Shown piece after piece: positions 4,826-7,959 of a DNA stretch of 7,959 bases (the first letter of the stretch is position 1; each line of letters starts with the position of its first letter). Under the pieces are notes generated by a model. That model saw only the letters and a program-made list of their open reading frames with translations. It did no database searches and was not told the DNA's origin. The position numbers and the translations under genes are program-made. Origin of the DNA: H111-94 sp034436045 (GTDB lineage: Bacteria; Chloroflexota; Ktedonobacteria; Ktedonobacterales; Ktedonobacteraceae); contig DAOTVZ010000208.1 of NCBI GenBank assembly GCA_034436045.1, positions 1-7,959 of the forward strand. Direction: 5' to 3'.

Positions 4826-7800
4826 ATGCAGAGTGAACAGACGAGTGTAGATGAGGCGGTGCGGCAGCAGGTAGCCAATCTGCTGAGCAGATTGCACACA
4901 GGAGGACGCGAAAGTTTTAGTGCCTTGCGTACCCTTTTTAACGAGGCGTTGAATTATGATTATGCCAATGAATCACTATCTTTAGACGCTGCTCTCAACA
5001 ATTTACCGGTAGAACAGCCTCTCCTCATGGCTACCGGAGCCGAAGGCCAGTTCCATGTGATTTATATACGTTTTACTCATAATACTCTTTCGCCCGGCGA
5101 CGAACGCAAAATTGTCACAAAGTTGCTACGCAATCATCTCTATGCACTCTTCATTTTCTCCAATTATGCTCAGACAACATGGCACTTCGTCAATGTGAAA
5201 AATGAGCCGGAGCGTGAGAAACGGCGTGTCTTTCGGCGCATTACTGTGGCACGCGAAGACCGTCTACGCACCGCCATTGAGCGTATCTCTATGCTCAACT
5301 TAACGCATCTTGAAACAGCGCAATTGTTAATTACGCCGCTGGATATTCAGCGTATCCACGATGAAGCCTTCGACGTTGAGGCCGTTACCAAACGCTTTTT
5401 CGACGAATATAGCATTGTCTTTCGTATCTTGCAAAAAGACTTGCTGAACCAGACCGGTGATCCAACCTGGGCGCATGATTATGCGCTGCAATTCCTCAAT
5501 CGCTGCATGTTCCTCTATTTTATTCAGCGCAAGCACTGGCTGGGCGAAAATACCGAATTCCTGAACTATTTCTGGCAGAGCTATCTTAAAACAGCACATC
5601 AGCCGAATACCTTCGTGAAGGACTGGCTGATGGTACTTTTCTTCCAGGCCTTTAATAATAACTATAATGGGCGTTATCGTCATTTCCCTGACGATATTCA
5701 CGCTATTCTGTCGCTGGCCCCCTATCTTAACGGCGGCCTGTTTACCGAAAATGCGCTTGATAAAGAGAAAAGCGGTGAATTTGTCATCAGCGATGAGCGC
5801 TTCTATCAGGTGCTACACTTCCTTGAGCAATATAACTTTACCATCACCGAGGATAGCCCGCTCGATCAGGAAGTCGCGGTAGACCCGGAAATGATCGGTA
5901 AGGTCTATGAGAGTCTGGTCAACGTCTCCGAGGACCTGGATGAGCGCGGCGATGCCGGTATCTTCTACACGCCGCGCGTCGAGATCGACCTGATGTGTCG
6001 CCTCTCCCTGGCCGAATATCTTGTCAATCATCTTGGTACGCATAACAGACCGTTCTTGTATGATGTGATCTTTGCGATGGAACCGGAAGACAAAGAAGCG
6101 GCTGACGTCCAGCTTGAGCAACGGCATTTGTGGCGTCCCCTCTACGAGCTACTGGAAAATGTCACGGTGGTTGATCCAGCCTGTGGCTCCGGCGCATTCC
6201 TGGTCGGCATGTTGTATGTATTAGATGACTTGATAAAACGCGCTGAAGAAAAATTACCGCATCTCGTGATAGATCAACGCGAGCAGGCGTATCATCGCAG
6301 AAAGAACATTATCGGGCGTAGCCTCTACGGGGTCGATGTCATGGAATGGGCCGTGCGCGTGGCCGAACTGCGCCTCTGGCTGGCCCTGATCGTCGATGTC
6401 TCGCTGAGTCGTGAAGAACTACATGCGCGCGGTGAGCCGTTGTTGCCCTATTTCACTTTCAAAGTGCAGCGCGGCGATAGCCTCGTGCAGAAGGTAGGTA
6501 ATATTAATTTTGGGCATAATCGCTTCTTGAGCGACCTGACACCGCCTCTCAGGCGGCGCGTCGCCCAGCTCAAAGAGCAAAAATTGCTGTATTATAACAA
6601 TGACACGCACCACGAGGCGCAGCGCAAAAGCCTGGAAGAGCTACGGCATGACGAGCGACGGCTGTTCATCGATATTTTGCGTGAGCGATTGCAGTCATTG
6701 GAGCGTAGCTTAAAGGCCGTATCAACACAACAGCAGTCCATGCTGGGCATGGAAACCGGCGCGGGCGACCGACTCTCATTAGAAAAAGAGCAACAGAGGG
6801 CTAAATTAGAAGAGCAGCGTCAACAGTTGCTGGATGCCATCGAGGTGATCAATACCACCAAAATGACACCTTTTGTCTGGGACATTGCTTTTGTTGAAGT
6901 ATTTGCCGGTAAGAGCGGCTTTGATATTGTGATCGGCAATCCGCCCTATGTACGCCAGGAACATATCGCTAATCCGTTGTTGCCAGCGGAGAAACGTAGC
7001 GCGTCGGAGCAGAAGCAGGAGTATAAACAGCAGCTTGAACAGGCTACGATGGCTCTTTTCCCACGTTTCTTCGCGCAACATAAGCTAGATCGCAAAAGCG
7101 ACCTGTACATCTATTTCTACCTCTATGGCCTGTCGCTCTTAAACAGCAGAGGGATATTCAGTTTCATCACCTCTAATTCCTGGTTGGATGTTGGCTATGG
7201 CGCTCTATTGCAAGAATTTCTGCTCAAGCATTGTCATATCAAACTCATTATCGACAATGAGATGCGCCGCTCTTTCGCCACCGCCAGCGTCAATACCGTC
7301 ATCACGCTCTTCTCCGCGCCTGATGAGAACAGCGATAGTTGCCTGAATGAGACGGCGCGCTTCGTGATGTGTAGAGTACCATTCGAGCAGATGCTTTCTT
7401 CAGCAGTGATGAAAACGCTTGTCAGCGCACAAGAGCGTCAATCGTTGCCGGAATGCCGCATTCACCCGATCCAGCAGCGCAAGCTTTTTGCGGAGGGAAT
7501 GACACAACCAGAGGACGACGCGGATGAGACAGAAACAGCACCGAAACCTGATAGAAACAAAAGGCGTGTGCGAGAAAGCAATATAAGCCTGCAAGGATCG
7601 ACGAAATATAGCGGTAATAAATGGGGTGGCAAATATCTGCGCGCGCCGGACATCTACTGGACGATCATCGAGAAGGGCAAAGACAAACTGGTGCGGCTCG
7701 GCGATATTGCCGAAGTGCGCTTTGGCATCAAGACTGGCGCGAACGAATTTTTTTATCTGGACAATGCCGCGATCAGGCGACACGGCATTGAGCCGGAGTT

Positions 7801-7959
7801 TTTGCGACCCGTCATTAAGAGTCCGCGCGAGTGCAAAAGCATCAGAATTGACGCCAGCGCGCTCAAGTTCAGCATTTTTCTTTGCAACAAACCAAAGGCA
7901 GAGCTAAAAGGAACCGCCGCCTTAGAGTATATCGAGTGGGGTGAGCAGCAGGGCTACCA
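4826..7959 (+). CDS. Eco57I-family adenine-specific DNA methyltransferase / Type IIG-like restriction-modification enzyme (3' end outside window)
   Basis: 1044 codons are visible with no stop. The ATG at 4826-4828 is the first start after an in-frame stop at 4742. Residues 1-160 form an N-terminal domain (FHVIYIRF at 76-83, WHFVNVK at 119-125, then a basic RRVFRRI segment). A helical region follows. The gamma-class amino-methyltransferase core has GIFYTP (378-383, motif X-like), DPACGSGAF starting at D450 (motif I, SAM binding), GVD with D504 (motif II) and N705-P-P-Y708 (motif IV, catalytic, N6-adenine type). SDLYIYFY (758-765) and FITSNSWLD follow. A Gln/Glu-rich probable coiled coil (about 575-680) is inserted between motifs II and IV. 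LGDIAEVRFGIKTGANEFFYL, from residue 958, begins a TaqI-like specificity domain. The enzyme should methylate adenine at a specific site. Cleavage is uncertain because no clear PD-(D/E)xK triad is visible. A BREX PglX-like or other multi-gene methylase cannot be excluded without the downstream genes. Confidence 0.9.
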   Translation, partial: MQSEQTSVDEAVRQQVANLLSRLHTGGRESFSALRTLFNEALNYDYANESLSLDAALNNLPVEQPLLMATGAEGQFHVIYIRFTHNTLSPGDERKIVTKLLRNHLYALFIFSNYAQTTWHFVNVKNEPEREKRRVFRRITVAREDRLRTAIERISMLNLTHLETAQLLITPLDIQRIHDEAFDVEAVTKRFFDEYSIVFRILQKDLLNQTGDPTWAHDYALQFLNRCMFLYFIQRKHWLGENTEFLNYFWQSYLKTAHQPNTFVKDWLMVLFFQAFNNNYNGRYRHFPDDIHAILSLAPYLNGGLFTENALDKEKSGEFVISDERFYQVLHFLEQYNFTITEDSPLDQEVAVDPEMIGKVYESLVNVSEDLDERGDAGIFYTPRVEIDLMCRLSLAEYLVNHLGTHNRPFLYDVIFAMEPEDKEAADVQLEQRHLWRPLYELLENVTVVDPACGSGAFLVGMLYVLDDLIKRAEEKLPHLVIDQREQAYHRRKNIIGRSLYGVDVMEWAVRVAELRLWLALIVDVSLSREELHARGEPLLPYFTFKVQRGDSLVQKVGNINFGHNRFLSDLTPPLRRRVAQLKEQKLLYYNNDTHHEAQRKSLEELRHDERRLFIDILRERLQSLERSLKAVSTQQQSMLGMETGAGDRLSLEKEQQRAKLEEQRQQLLDAIEVINTTKMTPFVWDIAFVEVFAGKSGFDIVIGNPPYVRQEHIANPLLPAEKRSASEQKQEYKQQLEQATMALFPRFFAQHKLDRKSDLYIYFYLYGLSLLNSRGIFSFITSNSWLDVGYGALLQEFLLKHCHIKLIIDNEMRRSFATASVNTVITLFSAPDENSDSCLNETARFVMCRVPFEQMLSSAVMKTLVSAQERQSLPECRIHPIQQRKLFAEGMTQPEDDADETETAPKPDRNKRRVRESNISLQGSTKYSGNKWGGKYLRAPDIYWTIIEKGKDKLVRLGDIAEVRFGIKTGANEFFYLDNAAIRRHGIEPEFLRPVIKSPRECKSIRIDASALKFSIFLCNKPKAELKGTAALEYIEWGEQQGY

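Noticed and set aside
4785..4850. Basic 21-codon frame overlapping the start of the Eco57I-like gene, a possible leader peptide
   Set aside because: No Shine-Dalgarno and no recognisable composition; could be chance.
5327..5701. Minus-strand frames inside the methylase gene (also 5813-6127, 6419-6613, 6806-7081, 7400-7783)
   Set aside because: They are shadows of a continuous plus-strand frame with clear methyltransferase motifs.

Overview
The window looks like part of a bacterial chromosome of moderate GC content. My best guess is a Ktedonobacteria-like member of the Chloroflexota. That rests only on overall feel: secreted Gly/Tyr-rich proteins, a DUF2085 membrane protein next to an MtaB-type enzyme, and a large Eco57I-like methylase. 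No single marker gene settles it. There are seven protein-coding genes: six on the minus strand (1-4602) and one on the plus strand (4826 to the right edge). No rRNA, tRNA, CRISPR array or transposase was seen.

Region 1 (1-2100, minus strand) is a tandem array of three small secreted low-complexity proteins. Each has a signal peptide, then a disordered linker, then a Gly/Tyr/Phe/Pro-rich region. Genes 2 and 3 have near-identical signal peptides and both end in PFGGF. The leftmost gene runs off the window. The leaders of genes 1 and 2 are copies of one module: a TTGCTT-17 bp-TATAGA promoter whose -10 sits inside the palindrome CTCTATAGAG, then a stem-loop, then a strong Shine-Dalgarno. Gene 3 has a decayed, repeat-expanded copy. 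This self-contained leader-plus-gene array is the least explained part of the window.

Region 2 (2100-4667, minus strand) is a compact operon reading glutaredoxin-like protein, then DUF2085 membrane protein, then MtaB, the tRNA ms2t6A37 methylthiotransferase. It has a good sigma70-type promoter at its head, a 4-bp ATGA overlap between the last two genes, and a strong hairpin just after the mtaB stop. MtaB carries an unusually long linker between its N-terminal and radical-SAM domains.

Region 3 (4603-4825) is the divergent intergenic region. It separates the housekeeping operon from a plus-strand gene and may mark the edge of a defence or accessory island.

Region 4 (4826-7959, plus strand) is the first 1044 codons of a large Eco57I-family adenine methyltransferase/restriction enzyme, cut by the window edge. 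Motif X-like, motif I (DPACGSG), the motif II acidic residue, motif IV (NPPY) and the start of a TaqI-like specificity domain are visible in order. The N-terminal domain shows no clear PD-(D/E)xK signature. Whether this is a stand-alone Type IIG enzyme or the methylase of a multi-gene system depends on sequence beyond the right edge.
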